This document shows, in pieces, positions 7,986-19,142 of a stretch of DNA of 64,000 bases. Made by a program: the position numbers and the translations under genes. The DNA lies in the NCBI RefSeq assembly GCF_016904955.1, contig NZ_JADIKE010000039.1, forward strand, positions 186,001 to 250,000, in the 5' to 3' direction. Each line of letters opens with the position of its first letter. Positions within the stretch are counted from its first letter, which is position 1. Under the pieces are notes generated by a model. It was given only the letters and a program-made list of their open reading frames with translations, made no database searches and was not told the origin of the DNA. Origin of the DNA: Dyella flava (GTDB lineage: Bacteria; Pseudomonadota; Gammaproteobacteria; Xanthomonadales; Rhodanobacteraceae).

Positions 7986-9941
7986 ATGGATTTCTTTGCC
8001 AGACAGGCGCAGGTGCGCAGCAGCACGCGAGTACTCGTGGTGCTGTTTGCCCTGGCCGTTATCGCCATCGTGCTCGCGGTGGATGTTTCGGTGTTTGCGG
8101 TATTCGGCCATCCTTGGCTCAGGGCCGGTGATCTGGTGCGGTACCAGCACCGGCTGATCACGTGGACGACGCTGGCCATGTTGGTGCTGATCTTTGGCTG
8201 CGCGTTTTACCGCATCCACAGTCTTGCCGAAGGCGGCTCGGCAGTGGCCGAGGACGTGGGCGGGGTCCCCGTGCCGCCGGATGTCACCGATGCGAAGCTC
8301 AAGCGCTTGCGCAATGTGATCGAAGAAGTGGCCATCGCTTCCGGCATGCCGGTGCCCGATATCTACGTGATGCCACAGGAGGCGGGCATCAACGCGTTTG
8401 CCGCGGGTTATTCGGCCTCCGACGCGGCGATCTGCGTCACGCAGGGTTGTCTCGACCACCTCACACGTGACGAACTGCAAGGCGTGATTGCCCACGAATT
8501 CAGTCACGTACTCAACGGCGACATGCGGCTCAATATCCGCCTGATGGGCTTGCTGTTCGGCATCATGGCGATATCCGTGATCGGGCGGCAGTTCGCCTGG
8601 ACCGATGACTATGAAGACCCTGAACGCGTGGCCGAGAAAAAAGTGATCGGCTACATGTTTGGCCTGGGTTTCATCATCATCGGGTCGATCGGTTATTTTT
8701 TCGGGCGCTTGATTCAGGCGGCGGTGGCACGTTCGCGTGAATCGCTGGCTGATGCGTCCGCGGTGCAATTTACGCGGCAAACGTCGGGTATCGCCGGCGC
8801 GCTGAAAAAAATGGCGGTGGTGCCTTGGGGCTCGCTACTGCGAGTCGGAAACCGGCATGAAGTCGCGCACATGATGTTTGGCGACGTGGATAAGTTCAAT
8901 TCCTGGTTCGCCACTCATCCACCGCTCATGCAGCGCATACGGACCTTGGAGCCCTGGTTCCGCGAACAGCAGCTGTCGGAGCTGGAACGAAGCGTGAGTG
9001 GCGCTCTCGCGGAGGATGACGGCGTCGCTTCGGCTGACGTGGATGCTGTGGTGGAGAAGAAGGAATTGCCGCCGCTGGAATGGCCCGGTGATACCGATAC
9101 AGCGACAGCTGTCGCGCCGGTGGCGGTCGTTGCCGCGGTGGCCGCGAATGCTCCCCCGCAAGAACGCTTCCAGCAAGTACGAACCGTGCAGCGGAGCATG
9201 CCGGCGAGCCTGACCACGGCAGCGCGCAAGCCTGAAACCGCACTTACCTTGGCGTTGGCCCTGGCCATGTCGGAGCACGAGGATTTGCGGCCGCGGCAAC
9301 GGCGGTTTATCGCCAATGCGTTCGGCGATGATGTGCTGGGTGCCACCGACCAGCTGGTCGCCGACGAGCTGACCCTGACGGCGGCCCAGCGCATGCCGCT
9401 GATCGCTTTGTCGTTCCCGGCCTTGAAGCAGCTGCCACCGGGGCGCCTGGAAACGTTGCGCGAAACGCTGGATGCCATCGTCAGCGTCGATCCGCAGGTC
9501 GAACTCGACGACTATTGCCTGGTACGGCTACTGCGCATGTACCTGCGTGAGGCCGCCAAACCGCGCAGCGCGCCGGTGGAAGGTCAGAAGAAGCTGCCCG
9601 CATGCCGCGATAGCCTGTCGCTCGTCTGCGCGGTCGTGGCTGTCTACGGCAGCAATGACGATGCCTCGGCACGACGTGCGTGGCTGACGGCGATGGATCA
9701 GGCGTTCCCGGGGGCGACCTTCCAGTGGCAGATACTTCCGATGGAATGGCAGCCGAAGTTGGATAGTGCGCTGGATGATCTCGACAGGCTGCTGCCTGCG
9801 GCCAAGGAGATCGTGATTCAAAGCCTGCAGCGTGCGATTGAGGCAGATGGCGTGGTGACGCCAACCGAGAAGGAACTGTTGCGCGTCGTGTGCGCCAGCC
9901 TGCATTGCCCGGTTCCACACCAGACGTCTGCCTCGGTTTGA
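7986..9941 (+). CDS. membrane-bound M48 zinc peptidase with long C-terminal extension
   Basis: A 651-aa HtpX-like protease. Hydrophobic helices at about 17-40 and 58-77 precede the catalytic domain, which contains the zinc motif HEFSH at 170-174; a further hydrophobic pair follows (about 195-245). The downstream ESLADASAV segment supplies the expected third zinc ligand. HtpX-type enzymes degrade damaged membrane proteins. The protein is roughly twice the length of HtpX: an Ala/Val-rich linker (about 365-400) leads to a helical extension (about 410-651) that I do not recognise. The start at 7986 has GGGGGAAGG just upstream. It forms a pair with the lemA gene 51 bp before it. Confidence 0.9.
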   Translation: MDFFARQAQVRSSTRVLVVLFALAVIAIVLAVDVSVFAVFGHPWLRAGDLVRYQHRLITWTTLAMLVLIFGCAFYRIHSLAEGGSAVAEDVGGVPVPPDVTDAKLKRLRNVIEEVAIASGMPVPDIYVMPQEAGINAFAAGYSASDAAICVTQGCLDHLTRDELQGVIAHEFSHVLNGDMRLNIRLMGLLFGIMAISVIGRQFAWTDDYEDPERVAEKKVIGYMFGLGFIIIGSIGYFFGRLIQAAVARSRESLADASAVQFTRQTSGIAGALKKMAVVPWGSLLRVGNRHEVAHMMFGDVDKFNSWFATHPPLMQRIRTLEPWFREQQLSELERSVSGALAEDDGVASADVDAVVEKKELPPLEWPGDTDTATAVAPVAVVAAVAANAPPQERFQQVRTVQRSMPASLTTAARKPETALTLALALAMSEHEDLRPRQRRFIANAFGDDVLGATDQLVADELTLTAAQRMPLIALSFPALKQLPPGRLETLRETLDAIVSVDPQVELDDYCLVRLLRMYLREAAKPRSAPVEGQKKLPACRDSLSLVCAVVAVYGSNDDASARRAWLTAMDQAFPGATFQWQILPMEWQPKLDSALDDLDRLLPAAKEIVIQSLQRAIEADGVVTPTEKELLRVVCASLHCPVPHQTSASV

Positions 9942-10017
9942 GCAGATGTTTCTACTTCATCAGCCTCAAGAGCCTTGCGAAAGCAGGGCTCCTTACGCCT
10001 GCTTGCGGGGCAGGGCT

Positions 10018-10242
10018 TTAATCCTGCGCGCTGTTTTTAACGACGAGCTTGATCAGATAAACCAGGAAGAAAACCGCGGCACTGGAAAGCAGATAAGTGG
10101 CCGCCGCTTTCGACAGCAGCTCGCGGGTTATTGTCATACCGAGCGTGAAGTGAAAGAAAAGCAGCGCCGATGCCGTCAAAAGCACCCACAAGGTCAGGAA
10201 CATTTTTACAAGAAACGTGTTCCTGGCGGGACTTTTGTTCAT
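10018..10242 (-). CDS. small two-helix membrane protein, unknown
   Basis: This 74-aa frame has a basic N-terminus (MNKSPARNTF), two hydrophobic segments (about 12-34 and 46-66) and a lysine-rich end, a convincing small inner-membrane protein. GGAG stands 7 bases before the ATG. It lies between the M48 peptidase gene (converging from the left) and the gcvP terminator. I know of no specific function, and the call rests on composition and start context only. Confidence 0.6.
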   Translation of the reverse strand: MNKSPARNTFLVKMFLTLWVLLTASALLFFHFTLGMTITRELLSKAAATYLLSSAAVFFLVYLIKLVVKNSAQD

Positions 10243-10420
10243 GGGGGCTCCGAGGTATGTCCGCCGCGGACGTTGGCGGGGGGAATCGAGCGCAAACCTG
10301 CGCTAACGGTTCAAGGATCAGCCTGACAAGTTCTAAGACGTCCAGGGCAGCCCAAAACCTACCTTGCGCGATCAACCATGCCGTATGCCTTTGCGAATCA
10401 CGGATGCCGCTTTGGACGGC

Positions 10421-10451
10421 AAAAAAAAGACCCCGCCATAAGCGGGGTCTT
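10421..10451 (-). terminator. rho-independent terminator of gcvP
   Basis: Reading on the reverse strand, a 10-bp stem AGACCCCGCT/AGCGGGGTCT with a short loop is followed by eight T residues, 23 bases beyond the gcvP stop. This is a textbook intrinsic terminator. Confidence 0.92.
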
Positions 10452-10473
10452 GCGTAGGCCTTGCTGGTAAGGC

Positions 10474-13395
<2,922 letters not shown>

Positions 13396-13439
13396 GGCAA
13401 GGGCGTCCGAAAAACGCGTGCAGGCCGCACGCGGGGCGC

Positions 13440-13609
13440 CCCTCTGTCCTTTTGCCTGAGAGTTTGGAAGCGGCGGCTTGCGCCTGTGCTTCGTGCCCCT
13501 TCGGCGCCGGATTCAACCGGTCTCTCCAGAGTCTTGGTCCACGGCGGTATGGGGCCTGAGCGATTACGGGCGTTGCGCCTTCGGCAGCGGGTTTGGCCCG
13601 CTTCTCCCA
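13440..13609 (-). promoter_or_regulatory. tandem glycine riboswitch in the gcvP leader
   Basis: Read on the reverse strand, the leader contains two glycine aptamers in a row. The first has GCCGAAGGCGCAA (about 13574-13586) and CGCTCAGGCCCCATA. The second has CTCTGGAGAGACC, GCGCCGAAGGGGCA (about 13495-13508) and the highly conserved CTCTCAGGCAAAAGGACAGAG region (about 13442-13462). A short linker joins them, as in the classic two-aptamer design. It ends about 45 bases before the gcvP start. In this family, bound glycine normally turns on the cleavage system. I did not see a clear intrinsic terminator in the remaining leader, so control may be at translation initiation. Confidence 0.95.
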
Positions 13610-13659
13610 CCATGTACATCAAGGCGCGAATTATACCTCGCGCCACGCTGTATGGCGCC

Positions 13660-13684
13660 CTCTTCCTTGCGGGGGAAGAGGGCA
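13660..13684. repeat. short palindromic element
   Basis: CGCCCTCTTCC and GGGAAGAGGGCA flank a 5-6 nt centre. It resembles the CCCTCTCC/GGAGAGGG palindromes found elsewhere in the window, upstream of both gcvP and the VOC gene. Confidence 0.5.
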
Positions 13685-13820
13685 GTCCCGCCTTGAAATT
13701 TCCACGGAGCGCACAACCGTGGGGACATGTTTCACACCGCAACAATCCCTGTCACCAGCGTGCCCCTGAGCCCGCCCCTCCATCCGGGAGCGGTAGCCGC
13801 CATCGGCGAGAGTCAACATC

Positions 13821-14240
13821 ATGAACAAACCGCCCTTCCGCATTGAACAGCTCGATCATGTGGTACTGCGCGTCTACGACGTTCCCAGCATGCTGGCGTT
13901 CTATTGCGATGTGCTGGGCTGCACCGTGGAGCGCAGGCAGGATGAGATCGGCCTGGTCCAACTGCGCGCTGGCCACTCCCTGATCGACCTGGTCGGCATC
14001 GACGGCAAGCCGGGCCGTCAGGGTGGCGCCGGCCCGGGCACGCAAGGGCACAACATGGACCATCTGTGCCTGAGTGTGGACGGGTATGACGAGGCGGCGA
14101 TCGTCACCCATCTGAAAGCGCATGGCGTGCATGTCGGCGAGATCGGCAGCCGCTATGGCGCCGGAGGCGAGGGGCCCTCTATTTATCTCTTTGATCCGCA
14201 AGGCAACATGGTCGAGTTGAAAGGGCCGCCGACGCACTGA
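13821..14240 (+). CDS. VOC superfamily (glyoxalase/dioxygenase-like) protein
   Basis: A 139-aa single-module VOC protein with two beta-alpha-beta-beta-beta units. The likely metal ligands are H14 in QLDHVVLRV, H77 in MDHLCLSV and E134 in NMVELKGP. The family includes glyoxalases, extradiol dioxygenases and antibiotic-binding proteins. This subtype (FYCDVLGCTVE, LFDPQGNMVEL) is often annotated only as a VOC family virulence protein. The chemistry cannot be deduced. It is transcribed away from the gcvP leader. Confidence 0.88.
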   Translation: MNKPPFRIEQLDHVVLRVYDVPSMLAFYCDVLGCTVERRQDEIGLVQLRAGHSLIDLVGIDGKPGRQGGAGPGTQGHNMDHLCLSVDGYDEAAIVTHLKAHGVHVGEIGSRYGAGGEGPSIYLFDPQGNMVELKGPPTH

Positions 14241-14328
14241 TGGCGCACGGGTGAGATTTGCTCAGCGGTATAGAGCCGTGGGCGTTTCGAGCTGGCGCTT
14301 GAAAAAGCATGTGTCATTAGTCACGAAT

Positions 14329-14359
14329 TTAACTTTTGCGGTATTTGACTCGTTATAAT
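14329..14359 (+). promoter_or_regulatory. sigma-70-like promoter
   Basis: TTAACT (14329-14334) and a perfect TATAAT (14354-14359) are 19 bases apart in a locally AT-rich stretch. The perfect -10 box makes this one of the clearest promoter candidates in the window. Transcription would start near 14366, about 465 bases before the next gene. Confidence 0.5.
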
Positions 14360-14640
14360 GGGCATTCCCCAGGACGCTTATGTGCAACCGCCGAGCAGGC
14401 GAACTCGACGCATAGGCGTGTGCAGTCCCACGAACGATTCCCCCTCGGCATTCGTGTCGGACTTCACGACGGCTTTTTGCTTTTCGTTGTTGTGAACACG
14501 CGGATCCCGCGCCCATACGCATGATGTGTGCGTCAGGCCGATCCGGGCTGTTCCTGGTGCGAGCAAGGAGTTTGAGGATTCACCGGCTTCCCCACCGGCG
14601 AATTCATTAACGGCGAATGTATTCGCGATGTTGTCCACGA

Positions 14641-14666
14641 CGCGTTGAAGCTCGCGCTTCAACGCG
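14641..14666. repeat. perfect 11-bp inverted repeat
   Basis: CGCGTTGAAGC and GCTTCAACGCG are separated by the tetraloop TCGC. No T-run follows, so it is not an obvious terminator. It lies inside the long putative leader of the 14832 gene. Confidence 0.6.
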
Positions 14667-14831
14667 CACGGGCACGCGCGGCCATCACGACCGGAAAGGT
14701 TCCGCGCTGCCGAGGCGCTCTCTCTGCCATGGAATAGACAGGCGCTTCTTCAATGCGTTGCGAACGGCGATGGATATGGCCGCGCAAGCTTGTCGTTTGA
14801 GGGTGTCGTTGTGTGTGAATCGGAAGGTTCA

Positions 14832-15794
14832 ATGCGGGCGTTCGATGGCGATCAGACCATGGATGCCGCTGCCATATCGGATCAGGAAGTGGGTGCACTC
14901 CTGAGTAATTTGCCTACGGCCCACGGGCCCAAGGTCGTGCAGTCCGTTGAGGCGTCCAGCCTGGGCAATCGCCTGCGGGCCTGGAAGCGTCGCCTGCGTG
15001 ATCCGGCCAAGCGCGCGCGGCGCGCGGCGCGCGTGACGCGCCACATACGTTTTGTGTATTTCGCCCACGTCGATGATGACAGCCTGTTCGGCGAATACCA
15101 CCACGAACTGGTGACCGTTGAAGTGTTGCTGGATCGCGTGCTCGCGGCACGCGGCGCCGGCATGAAGGCGATCCACCCCAGCCTGCCGGGCGATGCGGAA
15201 GAGCGGCTTTTCAGCCGTCCTCCGCGTGGCAGTTTTTATCAAGTGACGCCGGAATACATTCGCTGGTACGGACGCGATGGCGTGCGTCGCACGACCCCGA
15301 TGGTACGCGAGGAACTCGCCATCGAGCTGATGGGTGAATACGCATACACCTATGCCGATGCGATGGACGTTGCCACCAACCACTCCGGCTCGCTGACGCG
15401 CGATGACCAGACGTGGTTGCTGACCAGATCCAAGGCGCCGATTTCGTGCCGACCGCTGCATGCCACTGAATTCCGGCAACTGGTGAAAGCCATCGAAGCG
15501 GCTTACGACGTTCCGCGTGGCGATACGAATGTGATCAGTGCCAACCGGGATATCGCCCAACGCGCGGCTGCACTGCTCGGCGCCGTGCTGGACGAATACA
15601 TGGAAGCGCCATTCACCACACCGGAACTTGCGCAGGCATTTACCGATTTCCACAGCGCCCATTTGCAGCGCGTGGCAGCGGCATCCCGCCTGGTGGGTTT
15701 GTTGCCGATGCCGATTACCGGTGTGTTGGGCTGGTTTTCTGCAAAGCGAGCGCGCATCTATGCGGAAGTGCAGGCACGGTTGGCTGCGCGCTGA
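14832..15794 (+). CDS. unrecognised 320-aa protein
   Basis: I do not recognise a family. The protein is cytoplasmic in character: no signal peptide, a strongly basic patch near residues 45-70 (KRRLRDPAKRARRAARVTRH) and a mixed alpha/beta composition. The C-terminus (about 285-310) has a weakly hydrophobic stretch, LVGLLPMPITGVLGWF, that might touch the membrane. The ATG at 14832 is preferred over 14790 because GGAAGG stands 4 bases before it. It follows a long untranslated region with a promoter-like site, which suggests regulated expression. Codon use and GC match the surroundings, so it looks like a genuine resident gene. Confidence 0.7.
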   Translation: MRAFDGDQTMDAAAISDQEVGALLSNLPTAHGPKVVQSVEASSLGNRLRAWKRRLRDPAKRARRAARVTRHIRFVYFAHVDDDSLFGEYHHELVTVEVLLDRVLAARGAGMKAIHPSLPGDAEERLFSRPPRGSFYQVTPEYIRWYGRDGVRRTTPMVREELAIELMGEYAYTYADAMDVATNHSGSLTRDDQTWLLTRSKAPISCRPLHATEFRQLVKAIEAAYDVPRGDTNVISANRDIAQRAAALLGAVLDEYMEAPFTTPELAQAFTDFHSAHLQRVAAASRLVGLLPMPITGVLGWFSAKRARIYAEVQARLAAR

Positions 15795-15856
15795 CTGTCT
15801 TGCACCGTCATTCCGGCTTTCACCGAAATGACGGTATGGCAAGGATGGCCTGACGG

Positions 15857-18800
15857 CTAAAGCGCAATGGGCTTTTCGCCGGCCGCTTTGAGCTTGTCAT
15901 TAAGCGCAGACAGATCGTGCTGCTTCATATGCTCCCAATCGCCAAGCGTGGCGGTCAGTGTCTGCGATAGCGTTGCGTAAGCCGTCCGCGCATCCGGACT
16001 GGGATCGGCGTCGGCGTCGTCGACCGCACTAAGCAACTTGCTCAGATTGGTCGACAGAGCGCGCAGACTGTCGGTACGACGCGGTGGCGCGCCGACGGTA
16101 TCACGTGGATCGGGATGCAGCGGCATACCGGAAAGATCGGTGGTCTGTGCGATCAGGGCGCCGATCTGGTCGTGCAGCGCGCCGTTGGCATACGCCTGCC
16201 GTTCGTCCAGCGCTTGCAGCAGCGCTTCGGCTTCCGCCCCAGCCTTGGATGCTTGTGCCGATGCGGTTTCCACCTTGCGAGCGAGTTCGAATTCACGCTG
16301 CATGGCCAGCACGGACACGGTGACGCGCGGATCCGGCTTGACGATCAGCGGTTGCCGATAGCTGTGCCCGTTGACGCTAAGCTCGATGGTGTAGGTGCCG
16401 GGAGGCGCCCATACGCCATCCTTCGAATGCTTGCCGGTTTCGCCTTGCGATGCATAGCGAAGATTCCAGACAAAACGATGCATGCCCGGCGTCGTGAACA
16501 GTGGCGTGGGAATCGGCACCCACTCCGGGGCAAATTCAAGTTTGGCTGGATCCAGCATCGGCGGTTTGTCATCGCTGCTAAAGCGGCGTACCTGGTTGTT
16601 CTGTGCATCCAATATCGTCAGCGTGACAGGGCCTTTCACATGTTCCGGTAACACGTAGTCGATCATGGCGCCATCGGGTGGATTGGCGGCTATGGGTTCG
16701 TCTTTCGGCATCGGCGTGCCGGTGAAAGCGGCGTGGCGCACGCGGATCGCATCCGCCGGCTTGAACAGCGTCACCTGGGTGGCGCTCACACCGTCCATTT
16801 GGCGCAGAGCCGTCATGTCGTCCATGATCCAGAAGCCACGGCCATGGGTGGCGATGACGAGGTCATCCTGATGCACATCGATATCGCGCACCGATGTCGA
16901 CGGCAGGTTCTGCTGCAGCGATTGCCAGTGCGCGCCATCGTCGAAGGAGACATACACGCCTTTTTCGGTGCCGGCGTAGAGCAAGCCCTTACGGGCGGGA
17001 TCTTCGCGCACCACGTTGACAAAGCAGTCGGAGGGGATGCCGCTATCGATGCGTGTCCAGTTCTTGCCGGCGTCGGTGGTGCGGTAGATATAGGGCGCAT
17101 CGTCGTCCAGGCGATGACGATCGATGGCGAGATAAGCCACATCTGGACTGAAGTGCGACAGCTCGATGCCGCCGACTTTTGACCATGGCGTCAGCGCCGC
17201 CGGTGTCACGTTGTCCCAGTGCGCACCTTCATCGTCGGTACGCCACACCAGGCCATCGTCCGTGCCCACCCACAAGGTTTGTGCGATGAGCGGGGAGGGC
17301 GCGATGGTGTAGATCACGCCGCGACGCTTGTCGACATGATCGTCGTCGGCGGCGGTCGGGGCGTCGAGATTGGCGGGTACGCCTGCATCGGGGCGGGTGA
17401 GGTCGGGGCTGATCGGCTTCCAGTGATCGCCGCCATCGTCAGTTTGGAACAGACGCTGGTTGGCGAAATACAACACCTTGGTATTGCGCTTGGAGAACGC
17501 CAGCGGCAGCGTCCACGCCGCGCGGTAATGCACGGCAGGATAGGCCAGGGTGGGGTCGATACTGCGCACTTGTTCCGTGCGTGTGTCGAGCTTGTCGACG
17601 CGGCCGCCGTAGACGATATCGGGATCGTCCGGATCGGGGGCGATCATGTCGCTTTCGCCGCCGGGCGCGATCTCGTGGAATTGCGCCATGGTGATGCCGT
17701 CGCTGCCGCCGCGGCTGGGCAGCGCCACCGCGCCGGAGTCCTGCTGCGCGCCATACACCCAGTATGGGAAGCGGTTGTCGGTGCTGACGTGGTAGATCTG
17801 TGCAGTGGGCTGGTTGTACCAACTACTCCAGGTGGTGCCTCCATTGAGCGTGATCAGCGTGCCTTGATCCACGCCGAGAATCTGCCGGTTCGGGTTGGTC
17901 GGGTCGATCCACATTTCGTGGAAGTCATCGCCCGTGGGGTCGCCTTTCAGCGCAATGAACTGTTGGCCGCCATTGTCCGAGCGCAGCACGATCGTGTTCA
18001 TCACATAGACGCGGTCAGCGTTCTTCGGATCGACGGCGAGGCGGTTGAAATACCAGCCGCGCTGCCAGATGCGCTGATCGTCGGTGGTGTGCTTCCAATG
18101 CACGCCGGCGTCATCGGAGCGGTAGAGTCCGCCTTCGCCATCCGGTGCATCAACCAGCGCATAAAGGCGATCAGGCTGGCTGAGTGCCGCCGCCAGCCCA
18201 ATCCGTCCGGGGTGAGCCGGGAACCCGTTGCCCTGGATCTGCGTCCAGTGCGAACCGCCATCGTGCGACACATACAAGCCACTGCCCGGTCCGTTGGAGG
18301 GCGGATAAACGCTCCATGGTGGACGGCGGGTTTGCCACAGCGCGGCATAGATCGTATTCGGGTCGTTGGGCTTGAAAGCAAGATCGATGGCGCCGGTGTT
18401 GTTGTCCTTGAACAACACTTTTTCCCAGTGCTGACCACCATCGGTGGAGCGGAAGACACCTCGTTCGGCATTCGGGCCGTAGGCATGGCCCAGCGCGGCT
18501 ACGAACACCACGTCGGGATTGCGCGGATCGACCAGAATGCGCCCGATCTGGCGGCTGTCTTCCAGGCCGATATGACTCCAATGCTTGCCGGCGTCGGTCG
18601 ATTTGTACATGCCATCGCCGTGCGCGATGTCCGAGCGCATATCTGCTTCGCCGCTGCCCACATAGATGGTATCCGGCCGTGACGGCGCCAGCGCGAGCGC
18701 GCCGATCGATCCCACATGCTCGTCGTCGAAGATGGGCTGCCAGGTGCGGCCTGTGTCATTGGTTTTCCACACGCCGCCATCAACCGCGCCGAAATAGAAA

Positions 18801-18967
18801 TGCCGGTCATCGCCGGGAATGCCGCTGACCGCCAGTACGCGACCGCCGCGGAATGGGCCGATCAGGCGCCAATGCAGCGCTTGGAACAAGGAAGGATCGA
18901 CGGTTGCGTGCGCGACAAGCGCAACGGTCATCCCAAACGAGAATAAGGCGAGGCGGCGCAGGTGCAC
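15857..18967 (-). CDS. large secreted BNR/VPS10-type beta-propeller protein (first copy)
   Basis: About 1036 aa. A signal peptide follows a GTG start (HLRRLALFSFGMTVALVAHA); the longer open frame to 19081 has no ribosome-binding site. Most of the chain is a run of BNR/sialidase-like propeller blades (GGVWKTNDTGRTW, GMYKSTDAGKHW, GVFRSTDGGQHW, GLYVSHDGGSHW and more). An Ig-like segment and a helical coiled tail (about 900-1036) follow. Related proteins are annotated as VPS10-domain, sialidase-like or YVTN-repeat proteins. The Asp-box repeats are structural and do not prove glycosidase activity. A paralogue lies at 21407 and a TonB receptor gene between them is divergent from this one. The exact role is unknown. 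Confidence 0.88.
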   Translation of the reverse strand: MHLRRLALFSFGMTVALVAHATVDPSLFQALHWRLIGPFRGGRVLAVSGIPGDDRHFYFGAVDGGVWKTNDTGRTWQPIFDDEHVGSIGALALAPSRPDTIYVGSGEADMRSDIAHGDGMYKSTDAGKHWSHIGLEDSRQIGRILVDPRNPDVVFVAALGHAYGPNAERGVFRSTDGGQHWEKVLFKDNNTGAIDLAFKPNDPNTIYAALWQTRRPPWSVYPPSNGPGSGLYVSHDGGSHWTQIQGNGFPAHPGRIGLAAALSQPDRLYALVDAPDGEGGLYRSDDAGVHWKHTTDDQRIWQRGWYFNRLAVDPKNADRVYVMNTIVLRSDNGGQQFIALKGDPTGDDFHEMWIDPTNPNRQILGVDQGTLITLNGGTTWSSWYNQPTAQIYHVSTDNRFPYWVYGAQQDSGAVALPSRGGSDGITMAQFHEIAPGGESDMIAPDPDDPDIVYGGRVDKLDTRTEQVRSIDPTLAYPAVHYRAAWTLPLAFSKRNTKVLYFANQRLFQTDDGGDHWKPISPDLTRPDAGVPANLDAPTAADDDHVDKRRGVIYTIAPSPLIAQTLWVGTDDGLVWRTDDEGAHWDNVTPAALTPWSKVGGIELSHFSPDVAYLAIDRHRLDDDAPYIYRTTDAGKNWTRIDSGIPSDCFVNVVREDPARKGLLYAGTEKGVYVSFDDGAHWQSLQQNLPSTSVRDIDVHQDDLVIATHGRGFWIMDDMTALRQMDGVSATQVTLFKPADAIRVRHAAFTGTPMPKDEPIAANPPDGAMIDYVLPEHVKGPVTLTILDAQNNQVRRFSSDDKPPMLDPAKLEFAPEWVPIPTPLFTTPGMHRFVWNLRYASQGETGKHSKDGVWAPPGTYTIELSVNGHSYRQPLIVKPDPRVTVSVLAMQREFELARKVETASAQASKAGAEAEALLQALDERQAYANGALHDQIGALIAQTTDLSGMPLHPDPRDTVGAPPRRTDSLRALSTNLSKLLSAVDDADADPSPDARTAYATLSQTLTATLGDWEHMKQHDLSALNDKLKAAGEKPIAL

Positions 18968-18997
18968 GGGGCAAGTCTCATGCGGGAAAGAAGGTTT

Positions 18998-19021
18998 CTC
19001 CCTCTCCCCGGCCGGGGAGGG
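18998..19021. repeat. short palindromic element between divergent genes
   Basis: CCCTCTCCCC and GGGGAGGG surround GGCC. It lies in the 175-bp gap between the divergently transcribed propeller gene and the TonB receptor gene, where both promoters must also be. Confidence 0.5.
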
Positions 19022-19142
19022 CGAGTTGCTGGCGCACTGTAACGCGACAGGCCGGCGATCCGGACGGTAAACCGATGGCATATAGCCAAGCGTGCGACCA
19101 TGCGCGATAACACAAGGCTACCCGCCGTCACCTGGATACCGC

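Larger units (their letters stand above)
14241..14831 (+). other. 590-bp non-coding region with promoter and hairpin
   Basis: No gene of recognised family lies here. It contains a strong promoter-like site (TTAACT at 14329, TATAAT at 14354), then a mini frame MCNRRAGELDA at 14380, and a second frame starting GTG near 14418 (25 codons, rich in Phe and Ser). An AAGGAG site lies near 14564-14569 but no convincing start follows. A perfect 11-bp hairpin follows at 14641-14666. The layout is compatible with a leader RNA or small RNA upstream of the 14832 gene, but no known RNA family is recognised. Confidence 0.45.

Noticed and set aside
17219..18682. 487-aa forward open frame opposite the first propeller gene
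   Set aside because: Antisense shadow. The reverse strand has clear propeller repeats and a signal peptide.
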